A stretch of 44,428 nt of DNA, taken from positions 1 to 44,428 of the forward strand of contig CAKOJR010000006.1 in the NCBI GenBank assembly GCA_934090735.1, in the 5' to 3' direction. Under the pieces are notes generated by a model, which worked only from the letters and a program-made list of their open reading frames with translations, ran no database searches and was not told the DNA's origin. Below are positions 8,828-17,069 of this stretch, in pieces (position 1 is the first letter of the stretch; every line of letters starts with the position of its first letter). This DNA is from an uncultured Bacilli bacterium. GTDB taxonomy: Bacteria; Bacillota_I; Bacilli_A; RF39; UBA660. Position numbers and translations under genes: made by a program.

Positions 8828-9202
8828 TTAGTTTGTCATTTTTCTTTGAATCCAAAGCATTAATACATCAATAATATAATTGATTTCTTCATTTGTAAGT
8901 TTGCGCCCTTTTTTTATATTATGAATTTTTTCTAGGCAGGTTCTGCAGCAACAACCAGTGGCGTGCTGGGCAATAAAAACGGGATGGACTTGTTTCATTG
9001 AAGTTTGTTTTCCATCATTAATGGGGTTTTCTTGGGCAAGTCTTTTTGTTATTAAGTCTCTTGCGTCTGATTTTATTTTATCAAACCCTTTTTCTTTAAC
9101 AAAATCTTTCATTTTTTTATTTAGGTGAAATGAACCTCTAAATTTACTTTTAGATAAAGAGTTAAGCAAATTATTAATATTATTATTATTCAATATTATC
9201 AT
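8828..9202 (-). CDS. DUF4186-family protein
   Basis: 124 residues. The core from KFRGSFHLN through the NDGKQT segment, HPVFIAQHATGCCCRTCL and a final helix is the DUF4186 pattern. Conserved Cys and His suggest metal binding, but the function is not known. It overlaps the 3' end of the YbaK gene (9186-9202) and so is coupled to it. The start is uncertain: the ATG at 9202 directly abuts AAAGG, while the TTG at 9193 is about 10 bases from it and may be the true start, giving 121 residues. Confidence 0.75.
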   Translation of the reverse strand: MIILNNNNINNLLNSLSKSKFRGSFHLNKKMKDFVKEKGFDKIKSDARDLITKRLAQENPINDGKQTSMKQVHPVFIAQHATGCCCRTCLEKIHNIKKGRKLTNEEINYIIDVLMLWIQRKMTN

Positions 9203-9668
9203 CCTTTACTATATTAGCAAATTTGCAATTTATAATTTTTTCTAAATTTGTTAGTTCTACTTCTACTTGATAGCCAATTTTTCCCGCACTAAATATTATT
9301 TCAGTAAAATTTTTAGCAGAGGAATCTATTATTACTTTAAATGGTTTTTTTAAGCCAATTGGTGAGCAGCCACCATGGACATAACCAGTCAGTTGTAATA
9401 GTTCTTTTTGAGGGATCATTTCAATACTTTTTTCATCAACACTTTGAGCACATTTTTTTAAGTCCAATTCTTTATGGACAGGCACCATAAATACATAATT
9501 TTGTTTAGACTTTGATACAGTTACTAATGTTTTAAATACTTTGTTTGGATCTTCATTTAAAACTCTAGCAACAGCTACTCCACTTATCGCATCTGTGTCT
9601 CCATAAAAATATTCGTTATACTTTATTTTGTTTTGCTCTAGTATTCTCATAACATTTGTTTTTTCCAT
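9186..9668 (-). CDS. ybaK: YbaK/EbsC-family Cys-tRNA(Pro) deacylase
   Basis: 160 residues. The whole length matches the YbaK/ProX editing fold: SGVAVARVLNEDPNKVFKTL, YVFMVPVHKELDLKK and GYVHGGCSPIGLKK are signature segments. YbaK hydrolyses Cys mis-attached to tRNA(Pro) by prolyl-tRNA synthetase; proS is also in this window (33649), though not linked. Cytosolic. GTG and ATG codons upstream overlap AAAGGTGATG; the ATG at 9668 has the right 8-base spacing and is preferred. Confidence 0.88.
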   Translation of the reverse strand: MEKTNVMRILEQNKIKYNEYFYGDTDAISGVAVARVLNEDPNKVFKTLVTVSKSKQNYVFMVPVHKELDLKKCAQSVDEKSIEMIPQKELLQLTGYVHGGCSPIGLKKPFKVIIDSSAKNFTEIIFSAGKIGYQVEVELTNLEKIINCKFANIVKDDNIE

Positions 9669-9706
9669 AGTCATCACCTTTATTGTTTAGTTCTTTTTAT
9701 TTTTGT

Positions 9707-9787
9707 CTAATTTTTTAAACCACAATTATTATCTAAAGATTTATCAACCTCATTTATTATTTTATTAGATATATTTTTTTTACTCAT
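9707..9787 (-). CDS. Possible 26-residue open frame
   Basis: ATG AGT AAA start with a weak GGCGATG upstream, ending in TAG. Lys/Asn-rich, no family seen. It fills the gap between the deoxyribosyltransferase-like gene and ybaK and may be a chance frame. Confidence 0.2.
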   Translation of the reverse strand: MSKKNISNKIINEVDKSLDNNCGLKN

Positions 9788-9797
9788 TTCACATCGC

Positions 9798-10097
9798 CTA
9801 TTTTAAATTTATATAATACATAATTTCTTTTTTTAAACTTTTTGCATACTCTATTTCCAACTTTGTACTTTCTCCAATATAATTATTTATATTTACTACT
9901 AATATGGCATCGGATAATTCTATCTTCTTAAAATGACTTTTCTTTAATTTAATTATTTCTTCTTCAGTTCTTTCAGTGCCACTTGTTGTAGGATAAATAG
10001 GTGTAAGAATGCAATAGCCTTCTAAGGTCATCATTTCTGCTAATTTCATCATCTCTTTTTGATATTTAAGACTTCCGCATAATGTTACTATTCTCAT
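9798..10097 (-). CDS. Nucleoside 2-deoxyribosyltransferase-like protein
   Basis: 99 residues. The start IVTLCGSLKYQKEMMKLAEM, the middle PIYPT, and the C-terminal SDAILVVNINNYIGESTKLE followed by AKSLKKEI follow the short single-domain nucleoside 2-deoxyribosyltransferase-like fold (Rossmann-like; the Glu in GESTKLE aligns with the catalytic region). Shorter than characterised enzymes (about 150 residues), so activity on deoxynucleosides is not certain. AGAAGGAGA lies 5 bases before the ATG. Downstream are a possible short frame and ybaK. Confidence 0.65.
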   Translation of the reverse strand: MRIVTLCGSLKYQKEMMKLAEMMTLEGYCILTPIYPTTSGTERTEEEIIKLKKSHFKKIELSDAILVVNINNYIGESTKLEIEYAKSLKKEIMYYINLK

Positions 10098-10222
10098 AAG
10101 TTCTCCTTCTATTACTTCTTATGGTTTATCTTGGTATAATTTATTTGCTTTTTTTTATATTTGCCCGATTAGATTATGTTTTTGATTTGGTTCGTATAAT
10201 TAGCAAGAATTTTTAAAATTAG

Positions 10223-10588
10223 TTAATCTTTTGAAATAACTATTTTTTTAACATTAGATAGTTTAGCAGGTTCACTTGGTAACACAACATCAGATGAAGT
10301 AATAGTAATTTTTTGATTTGCTTTTAATTTATCTGCAGTAGTATCTTCATTGTTATAAACTATTTTAGTGTCTTTATTTATCTCAAATTCATACTCTACA
10401 GCAAATTCTTTTTTTCCATATTCTTCAACTAGGACAGTATATATATTATCATTTACTGTTACTTCTTTAATTCTTGCTTCAAAAACCATTTCTTTTTCTC
10501 TTGAGGCACAGTTTATATATATGAAGTATCCTAATCCAGCAAGAACAATTACTACTATAATTATTTTTATTAATAAATCTTTTTTCAT
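10223..10588 (-). CDS. Small membrane-anchored protein, OB-like domain
   Basis: 121 residues. One N-terminal membrane segment (about 7-26), then a beta-rich domain of about 90 residues (KEMVFEARIKEVTVNDNIYT ... KANQKITITSSD) that looks like a small barrel, similar in style to DUF3221/YobA proteins; the assignment is tentative. An excellent AAAGGAGGAA site precedes the ATG. It follows the metallopeptidase gene by 39 bases on the same strand, so they may be co-transcribed. Confidence 0.6.
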   Translation of the reverse strand: MKKDLLIKIIIVVIVLAGLGYFIYINCASREKEMVFEARIKEVTVNDNIYTVLVEEYGKKEFAVEYEFEINKDTKIVYNNEDTTADKLKANQKITITSSDVVLPSEPAKLSNVKKIVISKD

Positions 10589-10627
10589 TTGTTTCCTCCT
10601 TTCCTAAATTTTTTATTTAAATTTATA

Positions 10628-11974
10628 TTATAAGAATCTATCCCAGTAATATCTTCCTGTATTAGATAGTGTACTAAAATGTTCTTTTATTTGGGAACTG
10701 ATTAATTTTGCTTTTTTGTTTATTGGAGTGCCGTCATTGTAATAGGTCCTTTTTGTTGATTTAGTCATCATATCAGAAAATAATACTGCTCTATCTTCTA
10801 GATAACTTTGTCTTGAATAATATGATAAGAAATAGGCATCGCTTGGATTTGAAAAATTGTAATCGTATGACTTATCATTAGAGCCATAACTAAATCCTTC
10901 AGGGTTATAAGAACTCATTATTTCTTCTAAGTTTAATGTTGGATTTTTTTGTCTCATATAAATATCGATGTAGTGCATTAATTCATGATGCAAAGTGCTT
11001 TCAAATAATTTAGTGCCATCGGTTCCAATAGTTATTGTTATATTGCTTTGATTTTTACCATCGGTCATTCCTGAATAATTTCCATCTATTTTATTTACTA
11101 TATATATTTTAAGAGCAACATTATTATCTTTCATTTCTTTAAAGAAATTAGTTGGATATTTTTTCAATGTTAATTTTGTTTCTTTTAAGTATTTGTCTAT
11201 CTCGTTATCGTCGTTAAGTTTTTCGGTGTTTATAGAGCCACCAATTAAGTAACCACCATTTTCATCTTTATATAAAATCTTTACTGAATACTCGTTTTCC
11301 AAGGTTTTTCTATATTCGTTATTTTTTTCCGCTTGAGTCTTTTCAATAACGGGTGGTTTTTCTTCAGGTATAATTGTATTTTCATTATCTTTAGTATTTG
11401 AATTATTGTTTGCATTCTGATTTGGTTTATTAGTTAGATTAGGGTTATTATTTGAATTGGTGTTTGTGGTAGGAGTGTTCGTATTAGAATTAGTTTCTTT
11501 ATTATTTACTTTTTCCCAAACTGCATAAAGAGTTGTATCTTCTCTAAATATTACCTTGTTATAAATTGGCGTTTCATTTTTATCAATCCATCCTTTAAAA
11601 ATGTATCCTTCAAGTGTTGGTTCTTCCGGAAGGATAAGTTCAGTTTCTTTATTTATAGTAACACTATCTATTTTACTTCCACCGTTAGTATCAAAGGTAA
11701 TTGTTATTGTTAATGGTTCTTTTTTATCTTCTTTACTGTCATTCATTGGACAAGCGTATTTAGTTGTTTTTAGAACAGTATTTGTTTTACCATCAAAGCA
11801 TTTATATGTATTTGTAAAGATTCCTTTGTCTATGTAAATAGTAGATCCGCCATTATAATAATCTCTAATTTTAATTATAGGGCTATTATTAAGAGAAAGA
11901 GCAATTATAAAATCTAAAAATATTAAACTTATTATAGAAATTATGGTAATTATTATTATTTTCTTCTTTTTCAT
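10628..11974 (-). CDS. Anchored surface metallopeptidase with InlB-type repeat
   Basis: 448 residues. Membrane segment about 5-28; an InlB/Listeria-Bacteroides beta-grasp repeat about 88-155 (ITFDTNGG ... EGYIFKGW ... TLYAVWEK); an Asn/Thr-rich linker about 155-200; then a domain with HHELMHYID, where His330-Glu331 and His334 form an HExxH zinc site, and a later Glu393 in YLEDRAVLF that could be the third ligand as in gluzincins. This points to a cell-surface zinc protease; the target is unknown. The repeat probably spaces or binds. The start has a GAGGT site. Upstream there is a plausible TTTATA/TATAAT promoter. Confidence 0.7.
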   Translation of the reverse strand: MKKKKIIIITIISIISLIFLDFIIALSLNNSPIIKIRDYYNGGSTIYIDKGIFTNTYKCFDGKTNTVLKTTKYACPMNDSKEDKKEPLTITITFDTNGGSKIDSVTINKETELILPEEPTLEGYIFKGWIDKNETPIYNKVIFREDTTLYAVWEKVNNKETNSNTNTPTTNTNSNNNPNLTNKPNQNANNNSNTKDNENTIIPEEKPPVIEKTQAEKNNEYRKTLENEYSVKILYKDENGGYLIGGSINTEKLNDDNEIDKYLKETKLTLKKYPTNFFKEMKDNNVALKIYIVNKIDGNYSGMTDGKNQSNITITIGTDGTKLFESTLHHELMHYIDIYMRQKNPTLNLEEIMSSYNPEGFSYGSNDKSYDYNFSNPSDAYFLSYYSRQSYLEDRAVLFSDMMTKSTKRTYYNDGTPINKKAKLISSQIKEHFSTLSNTGRYYWDRFL

Positions 11975-12089
11975 TTTTACCTCATTATAGATAGCAAACG
12001 TGCGTGAACTAATTCTTGTATGGTAATTATATCATGATTTTTACTAATTATAAAGTTTATCTTACCGATTATTTTGCCGGTTATTACAT

Positions 12090-12113
12090 AAAAAAAGAAG
12101 CATTAAGCTCCTA
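12090..12113 (-). terminator. Intrinsic terminator after the carboxypeptidase gene
   Basis: Minus-strand AGGAGC-TTAAT-GCTTCT with one wobble pair, followed by T7. It overlaps the stop codon. Confidence 0.6.
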
Positions 12114-13233
12114 TTAATATTTTATTTAAGTTTCTTTTGTATAGGTCCCAGATATTTGCTTTCTTAATGCTTTCCATAACAGTTATTGGTAGGCTTTCTT
12201 TTTCTACTCCACCTTCTAATATTTGCATTTGACCAACTATATCGCCTACTTTAACTGGGGCTTTTATTGGTTTTACTAATATGTTAAAACTATATTTTTT
12301 ATCATCGTTTATTTCTTCTAAGCTAGTAGCATCACTAATTAGTTTTAAATTAACATATTCTTTTTTACCATTTAATACTTTAACCTCGCCTAGATTTTTG
12401 TCTTTTTCCATAATTACTTTTATTTTATAATTAGCAAAGCCATGATTCATAAGTTTGATAGTATCATTACTTCTATCTTCGGTTGTTGCTTCATTCATAA
12501 CTACGCTTATTAAGCGCATACCATTTCTTTTTGCAGTTGCGGTAAGACAGTAACCGGCTTTTTTAGTAAAACCTGTTTTTAGACCATCTAGACCATTATA
12601 ATATTTAATTAGTTTGTTGGTGTTCACCATCCAGGTTCTAGTTCCGTCTGGCTTATTTAGAAATTCTTCATAGATGCTTGTGTAGTTAAGAATTTCTTCA
12701 TGTTTTAAGAGTTCTCTAGCCATAATGCTCATATCTCTTGCAGTTGTAAGATGGTTATCATCATCTAAGCCATGAACGTTTACAAAGTTGGTGTTTTTAC
12801 ATCCTAGTTCTTTGGCTTTTTCATTCATCATTTTGACAAAGCCTTCAGTGCTTCCTCCAATACGTTCTGCCATAGCTACTGCGGCATCATTAGCACTAGC
12901 GATAGCAATACTTTTTAAAAGTTCTTTAACGCTAAGCTGACTGCCTGCTTCTAAGAATACTTGACTGCCACCCATAGATGCTGCATTATTACTGATATTA
13001 ATTTTTTCGTCTAAAGTAATTTTACCTGACTCCAAAGCTTCCATAATAAGTAGCATTGTCATAACTTTAGTCATAGATGCTGGATGCAGTTTTTCATCTG
13101 CGTTTGTTTCATTTAAAACTTTACCCGTTGAAGCCTCAATTAAAATGCTTGCTTTAGCACTTAATTCTAAATCTTCAGCACTAACCATTAGTGGCATCAT
13201 CATTAGACAAATAAATAAAAATAACTTCTTCAC
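12103..13233 (-). CDS. D-alanyl-D-alanine carboxypeptidase (PBP5/DacF type)
   Basis: 376 residues, peptidase family S11. Signal peptide 1-19; catalytic SMTK at 53-56; SAN at 113-115; KTG at 219-221; then a PBP5-type C-terminal beta domain and a C-terminal amphipathic stretch (IKKANIWDLYKRN) for membrane attachment. It removes the terminal D-Ala from peptidoglycan pentapeptides and so limits cross-linking. The start is GTG at 13233 with AGGTGAT 5 bases upstream. Terminators lie on both sides, so it is probably transcribed alone. dacA, dacF or a paralogue cannot be told apart. Confidence 0.92.
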   Translation of the reverse strand: MKKLFLFICLMMMPLMVSAEDLELSAKASILIEASTGKVLNETNADEKLHPASMTKVMTMLLIMEALESGKITLDEKINISNNAASMGGSQVFLEAGSQLSVKELLKSIAIASANDAAVAMAERIGGSTEGFVKMMNEKAKELGCKNTNFVNVHGLDDDNHLTTARDMSIMARELLKHEEILNYTSIYEEFLNKPDGTRTWMVNTNKLIKYYNGLDGLKTGFTKKAGYCLTATAKRNGMRLISVVMNEATTEDRSNDTIKLMNHGFANYKIKVIMEKDKNLGEVKVLNGKKEYVNLKLISDATSLEEINDDKKYSFNILVKPIKAPVKVGDIVGQMQILEGGVEKESLPITVMESIKKANIWDLYKRNLNKILIGA

Positions 13234-13261
13234 ATAATCACCTAATAAAAAGTATTCTAAA

Positions 13262-13287
13262 AAATAAAAAAAAGACTTAAAGTCTTA
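13262..13287 (-). terminator. Intrinsic terminator after the TtcA-like gene
   Basis: Minus-strand AAGACT-TTA-AGTCTT followed by a T-rich run, overlapping the stop codon at 13285. Confidence 0.65.
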
Positions 13288-14112
13288 CTTATTATCATAG
13301 TTATCTAAAAATGAGTGATATTCTCCATCTTTAGTAGAACCTAAAATACAGTTTAAGTTAACATTATCCATGGCTTTAAAAATATTATAGTCAATATCTG
13401 GATTTAACTTCTTTAAGTCTTTAATAAGTTTTTTAATTTCGGCTCTTTTGCTTACGTTTTCTCTAGAGTCTTTTTCAGTAAATGAGCATGCACAGTTTAA
13501 GAATGTTAGGTCATTACTACGCTTCCAAGCAAGAACTGTTTCTTCTCTTACTAGAAAGAGTGGTCTAATAAGTTCTAGTCCTTCATAATTATCACTTTTT
13601 AGTTTAGGCATCATTGTTTTGATTTCTGATCCATAAAACATAGATAGAAGTGTTGTTTCAATGACATCATCGAAGTGGTGACCAAGAGCTATTTTATTAC
13701 AGCCAAGCTCTTTAGCTTTACTATAAAGGTGACCTCTTCTCATTCTGGCACAGAAGTAGCAAGGACTTTTTTTAAAGACTCCACTATCAACTACTTCGAA
13801 GATGTTACTATCAAATATTTGTAAGTCAATATTTAGGGTTTTGGCATTTTCTTTAATCATGTCTAGGTTTTTAGAACTATATCCTGGATTCATACAAACA
13901 TACATAGCATCAAATTTAGTTTCACCATGTTTTTTTAGTTCTTCAACACATTTAGCAAGTAGGAATGAGTCTTTACCACCACTAATACAAACCATTACTT
14001 TATCGCCATCTTTGATTAGTTCATACTCTTTAACAGCTTTTACAAATCTACTCCATATTTCTTTACGATATTTTTTTATTATTGAGCGTTCTATTTCCTT
14101 GTACTTTTCCAT
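13285..14112 (-). CDS. TtcA-family tRNA thiolation ATPase
   Basis: 275 residues. The PP-loop SGGKDS (44-49) binds ATP and activates a tRNA base; CYFC (a CxxC pair) and a later Cys in NCACS match the three Cys that hold the iron-sulfur cluster in TtcA. GHHFDDVIETTLLSMFYG is the other conserved block. TtcA makes 2-thiocytidine at tRNA position 32; TtcA-like proteins in Firmicutes may differ in target, so no symbol is given. An in-frame GTG five codons upstream overlaps the AGAGGTG site, so the ATG at 14112 is taken. Confidence 0.82.
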   Translation of the reverse strand: MEKYKEIERSIIKKYRKEIWSRFVKAVKEYELIKDGDKVMVCISGGKDSFLLAKCVEELKKHGETKFDAMYVCMNPGYSSKNLDMIKENAKTLNIDLQIFDSNIFEVVDSGVFKKSPCYFCARMRRGHLYSKAKELGCNKIALGHHFDDVIETTLLSMFYGSEIKTMMPKLKSDNYEGLELIRPLFLVREETVLAWKRSNDLTFLNCACSFTEKDSRENVSKRAEIKKLIKDLKKLNPDIDYNIFKAMDNVNLNCILGSTKDGEYHSFLDNYDNK

Positions 14113-14177
14113 AACTACACCTCTCACTGATAAGTTTTTATAAAATTACCAGTAAAAATAATACCATAAAAAAACTT

Positions 14178-14207
14178 AAAAAAAAAGAACTTAGTGTACG
14201 TAAGTTC
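14178..14207 (-). terminator. Intrinsic terminator after the lipoprotein gene
   Basis: Minus-strand GAACTT-acgtacact-AAGTTC followed by T9, overlapping the 3' end of the coding region. Confidence 0.65.
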
Positions 14208-14727
14208 CGTGTAATTTAGCAAGTTCATCTTCAGTTAGGGGGTCAATTGTCCATTTATTATCTGTTTTTGTTAAAGTAAAGTCGATTGTGTATGTTACTC
14301 TATCTTTAGTGTTGTTATATGCTTTAATTTTGTATTCTAAACCTTTAGAAACACTATAGATACCATTATCATTAAATTCATCTGGATTACTTGCAATGTA
14401 GCTAGTAGCATCTGCTTCTGTTTTGTAATAGTCATAGACCTCTATTTCAGCAGTTACAGTTGCTTTATCTCCATCAATCTTTTCATCTTTAATTTTATAT
14501 TTTAAATCTTTATACTGCCTTTCATAGACTTTACGATATTCATCTTTGTAGTCATCCGCTGCGTTGATACTTGCAAGAAAATCATCTAATTCTGTTTTTA
14601 ATTCACTACTGTTAGTTTGGTATTTCATAAGTAGAGCTTCTACTTTACTTTTTGGACTATTACCGATAGAGCATCCTGTTATAACAAATAATATTAATAA
14701 TACTAGCAAACCTTTAAATTTTTTCAT
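14191..14727 (-). CDS. Lipoprotein of unknown function
   Basis: 178 residues. Signal sequence with lipobox ITGC (Cys at 19), so lipid-anchored outside the membrane. The mature part is helical at first (KVEALLMKYQTNSSELKTEL), then alpha/beta with repeated charged strands and WTIDPLTEDELAKLHG near the end, which resembles the NTF2-like/DUF4878 style of small lipoproteins; this is a guess from pattern. Divergent from trpS with an 83-base shared control region. GAGGAAAG precedes the ATG. Confidence 0.75.
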   Translation of the reverse strand: MKKFKGLLVLLILFVITGCSIGNSPKSKVEALLMKYQTNSSELKTELDDFLASINAADDYKDEYRKVYERQYKDLKYKIKDEKIDGDKATVTAEIEVYDYYKTEADATSYIASNPDEFNDNGIYSVSKGLEYKIKAYNNTKDRVTYTIDFTLTKTDNKWTIDPLTEDELAKLHGTYVH

Positions 14728-14762
14728 ACTTTCCTCTTTCTAGTCTTATTATGTAAAATAAT

Positions 14763-14800
14763 CTTGAAATTATACGTGTTTGTGATAAAATTATTTCAAG
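14763..14800. promoter_or_regulatory. Divergent promoter region of trpS and lipoprotein gene
   Basis: Plus strand for trpS: TTGAAA (14764-14769), 16-base spacer, TAAAAT (14786-14791). Minus strand: TTGAAA and TATAAT in the same segment, but with a long 19-base spacer. The two ends form an imperfect inverted repeat (CTTGAAATTAT and ATTATTTCAAG, 10 of 11 matching). Confidence 0.5.
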
Positions 14801-14810
14801 GTGACGAAAA

Positions 14811-15800
14811 GTGAAAAAATTATTATCAGGTATAAAACCCACTGGAGAACTTACTCTAGGAAATTACATTGGAGCTATTAAACAATTTGTTAAGATGCAA
14901 GAAGATTATGAAAGTTATATTTTTGTTGCAGATCTTCATGCTTTAACTGTTTATAATGATCCAGAAACTTTAAGAAGAAGAACAAGAGATATTATTGCAG
15001 TATATCTTGCATGCGGACTTAATCCAGAACATACTACACTGTTTATGCAATCAGAGAATTTATATCATCCACTTTTAGGATGGATAATGGAATGTAATAG
15101 TTATATTGGTGAAATGAGCAGAATGACTCAATTTAAAGAGAAAAGTAAAAACAAAAATGATAGTGCTATTTCTTGTGGGTTATTTACTTATCCAGATTTA
15201 ATGGCTGCAGATATTTTAATGTATGATGCAGATGTTGTTCCTGTTGGAGTTGATCAAAAACAACATGTTGAGCTTGCTCGTAATATTGCTGAGAGATTTA
15301 ATAACAAGTATGGTGATACATTTGTAGTGCCAGAAGCTATTATTACTAAGGAAGGTGCTAAGATATATGACCTACAAGTACCTACTAAGAAAATGAGTAA
15401 AACAGCGGATAATGATAAAGGATGCATCTTATTACTAGATGATATAGATAAAGCAAGAAAGAAAATTATGGGAGCTGTTACAGATTCTGAAAGTGTTGTT
15501 AAGTATGATCCAGAAAATAAACCAGGTATTTCAAATTTGATGACTATTTATGGTAGTTTAACTGATAAGAGTTATGAGGATATCGAAAAAGAGTTTGTCG
15601 GTGCTAATTATGGAACATTTAAAAAAGCAGTAGCTGATGAAGTATGCAGTTTACTTACTACTATTCAAACTAGATATAATGAAATAATAAATAGTAATTT
15701 AATACATGAAGTATTAGATAAAGGTCTATCTAAAACTAATGAAGTTGCTTCAAAGAAATTAAAACAGGTTTTAGATAAGATTGGTATAGGAAGAATGTAA
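14811..15800 (+). CDS. trpS: Tryptophanyl-tRNA synthetase
   Basis: 329 residues, full length for bacterial TrpRS. The HIGH-type signature is in KPTGELTLGNYIGA (about 9-22) and the KMSKT loop at 194-198; GVDQKQHVELAR and the tryptophan-pocket segments are present. It charges tRNA(Trp) in the cytosol. The start is GTG at 14811 with AAGGTGA seven bases upstream. Only 83 bases separate it from the divergent lipoprotein gene, too short for a T-box leader, so unlike proS and valS here it does not appear T-box controlled. Its terminator overlaps the stop codon. Confidence 0.97.
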   Translation: MKKLLSGIKPTGELTLGNYIGAIKQFVKMQEDYESYIFVADLHALTVYNDPETLRRRTRDIIAVYLACGLNPEHTTLFMQSENLYHPLLGWIMECNSYIGEMSRMTQFKEKSKNKNDSAISCGLFTYPDLMAADILMYDADVVPVGVDQKQHVELARNIAERFNNKYGDTFVVPEAIITKEGAKIYDLQVPTKKMSKTADNDKGCILLLDDIDKARKKIMGAVTDSESVVKYDPENKPGISNLMTIYGSLTDKSYEDIEKEFVGANYGTFKKAVADEVCSLLTTIQTRYNEIINSNLIHEVLDKGLSKTNEVASKKLKQVLDKIGIGRM

Positions 15801-15815
15801 TATTCTTCTTTTTTT
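15789..15815 (+). terminator. Intrinsic terminator of trpS
   Basis: GAAGAAT-gtaat-ATTCTTC followed by T7; the stop codon TAA is in the loop. Confidence 0.8.
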
Positions 15816-15822
15816 ATGTCAA

Positions 15823-15847
15823 GAAAAAACTACGCTAGTACGTAGTT
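15823..15847 (-). terminator. Intrinsic terminator of the 15846 gene
   Basis: Minus-strand AACTACG-tactag-CGTAGTT followed by T5. Convergent with the trpS terminator. Confidence 0.8.
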
Positions 15848-17039
15848 AGTATGTTTCCCTTGGTTCAACACTTTCCATGATAGGTTCTAGTATTGGGTAT
15901 AGTTTAGAATAGATTTCTTCCTGTTCACTGTCAGTCATTTCTTCAAAACTTTTAGCAGTACTTAAATCAATATTTGGAATGTTTGCACTCTTATCAAATT
16001 TAATATTTGTATTAAGAGTAATATTTACAGTATTTCCACCGCTTGTTAGTTTAATATCTATTTTATAAACGCCACTAATTTTGTCTTCTTTAATATTTTG
16101 ACGATTGATACTAATTTCAGCATTAGCCATGTCTGCAGTTATTTTTAATGTTAGGTTATCTTTACTAAATGTTCCACTTATAATAGTTGCTCCAGCACTA
16201 GTTAAAGTAATATTTCCACTTTCTTCACCTGTGATAGTAAGCACAATATCTTCAAGAGTAAGTTCTTGTTTTACTAAAGTATTTTTATTTAGGTACATGT
16301 TATAAGAGATAACTACTTCATCACTATAACTTTCCATATCATCTTTAATGTTATCGATTTCTTCTCTAAGATTAGCTTTCACTTCACTAAGTGAGTTATC
16401 TTCATCAGTAAATAATTTGAAAACTTTATCGTTATCTTTTATTTCTTCATAGAATTTTATAACTAGGTTTGCCCCATCTTTACCGGTTAAAGATATATTT
16501 ATTTTATCGGTTCCATCTTCTTTTGTTAAAACAAATTTATCTTCAGTAAAGTATTCCTTAACAACTTTTGTAATGCTTTCTTTTATTTCATTGTAAGCCT
16601 CATTATAATCGTTTGTGTTAGTATCAATATCCATGTAGTAGAATTTATCAAATATGTCATTTAGTTTAATATAGGCTTTATTATCTTTAAGATACATAAT
16701 ACCTTTTAGAGAATCACTACCATCTCCAAAAGTTATTTCAGTGTACTGATTAGTTCCGTCATATGTATTATTAGTATTAAATTTACCACTAAATATTTCT
16801 TCACTACCTGAAGTAACTTTTAAATCGTTTGTTGTTGTTATGTTATAACCATCTTTTAATAATTTAGTAGTATTAATTAGACTTTCGTTTTTTTCTAGGT
16901 AATTGTTCATTGCTTTAATAAATTTAGTTCTTGGGGTAATACTACTTTTACCATATTTGTATCCTAAAAATCCCCCGCAAATAGCTAGTAATAAAACTAT
17001 TATAATTATTAATCCATTATTTTTCTTTTTACTTTCCAT
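15846..17039 (-). CDS. Membrane-anchored surface protein of unknown function
   Basis: 397 residues. A short KKK cytosolic start, one membrane segment (about 9-27), then a long extracytoplasmic region of repeated beta strands with many Asp, Asn, Lys and Thr. It resembles LppX/DUF-type lipoprotein sheets, but no family can be named. AAAAGGAG precedes the ATG. It follows the 17070 surface protein with a 30-base gap and no clear terminator, so both are probably made from the consensus promoter at 18990. Confidence 0.65.
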   Translation of the reverse strand: MESKKKNNGLIIIIVLLLAICGGFLGYKYGKSSITPRTKFIKAMNNYLEKNESLINTTKLLKDGYNITTTNDLKVTSGSEEIFSGKFNTNNTYDGTNQYTEITFGDGSDSLKGIMYLKDNKAYIKLNDIFDKFYYMDIDTNTNDYNEAYNEIKESITKVVKEYFTEDKFVLTKEDGTDKINISLTGKDGANLVIKFYEEIKDNDKVFKLFTDEDNSLSEVKANLREEIDNIKDDMESYSDEVVISYNMYLNKNTLVKQELTLEDIVLTITGEESGNITLTSAGATIISGTFSKDNLTLKITADMANAEISINRQNIKEDKISGVYKIDIKLTSGGNTVNITLNTNIKFDKSANIPNIDLSTAKSFEEMTDSEQEEIYSKLYPILEPIMESVEPRETY

Positions 17040-17069
17040 AAAATATACTCCTTTTTATTATTATATTAT

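Noticed and set aside
10098..10222. Small RNA or tRNA in the gap
   Set aside because: AT-rich, no cloverleaf or strong stem, no T run; nothing assignable was seen.
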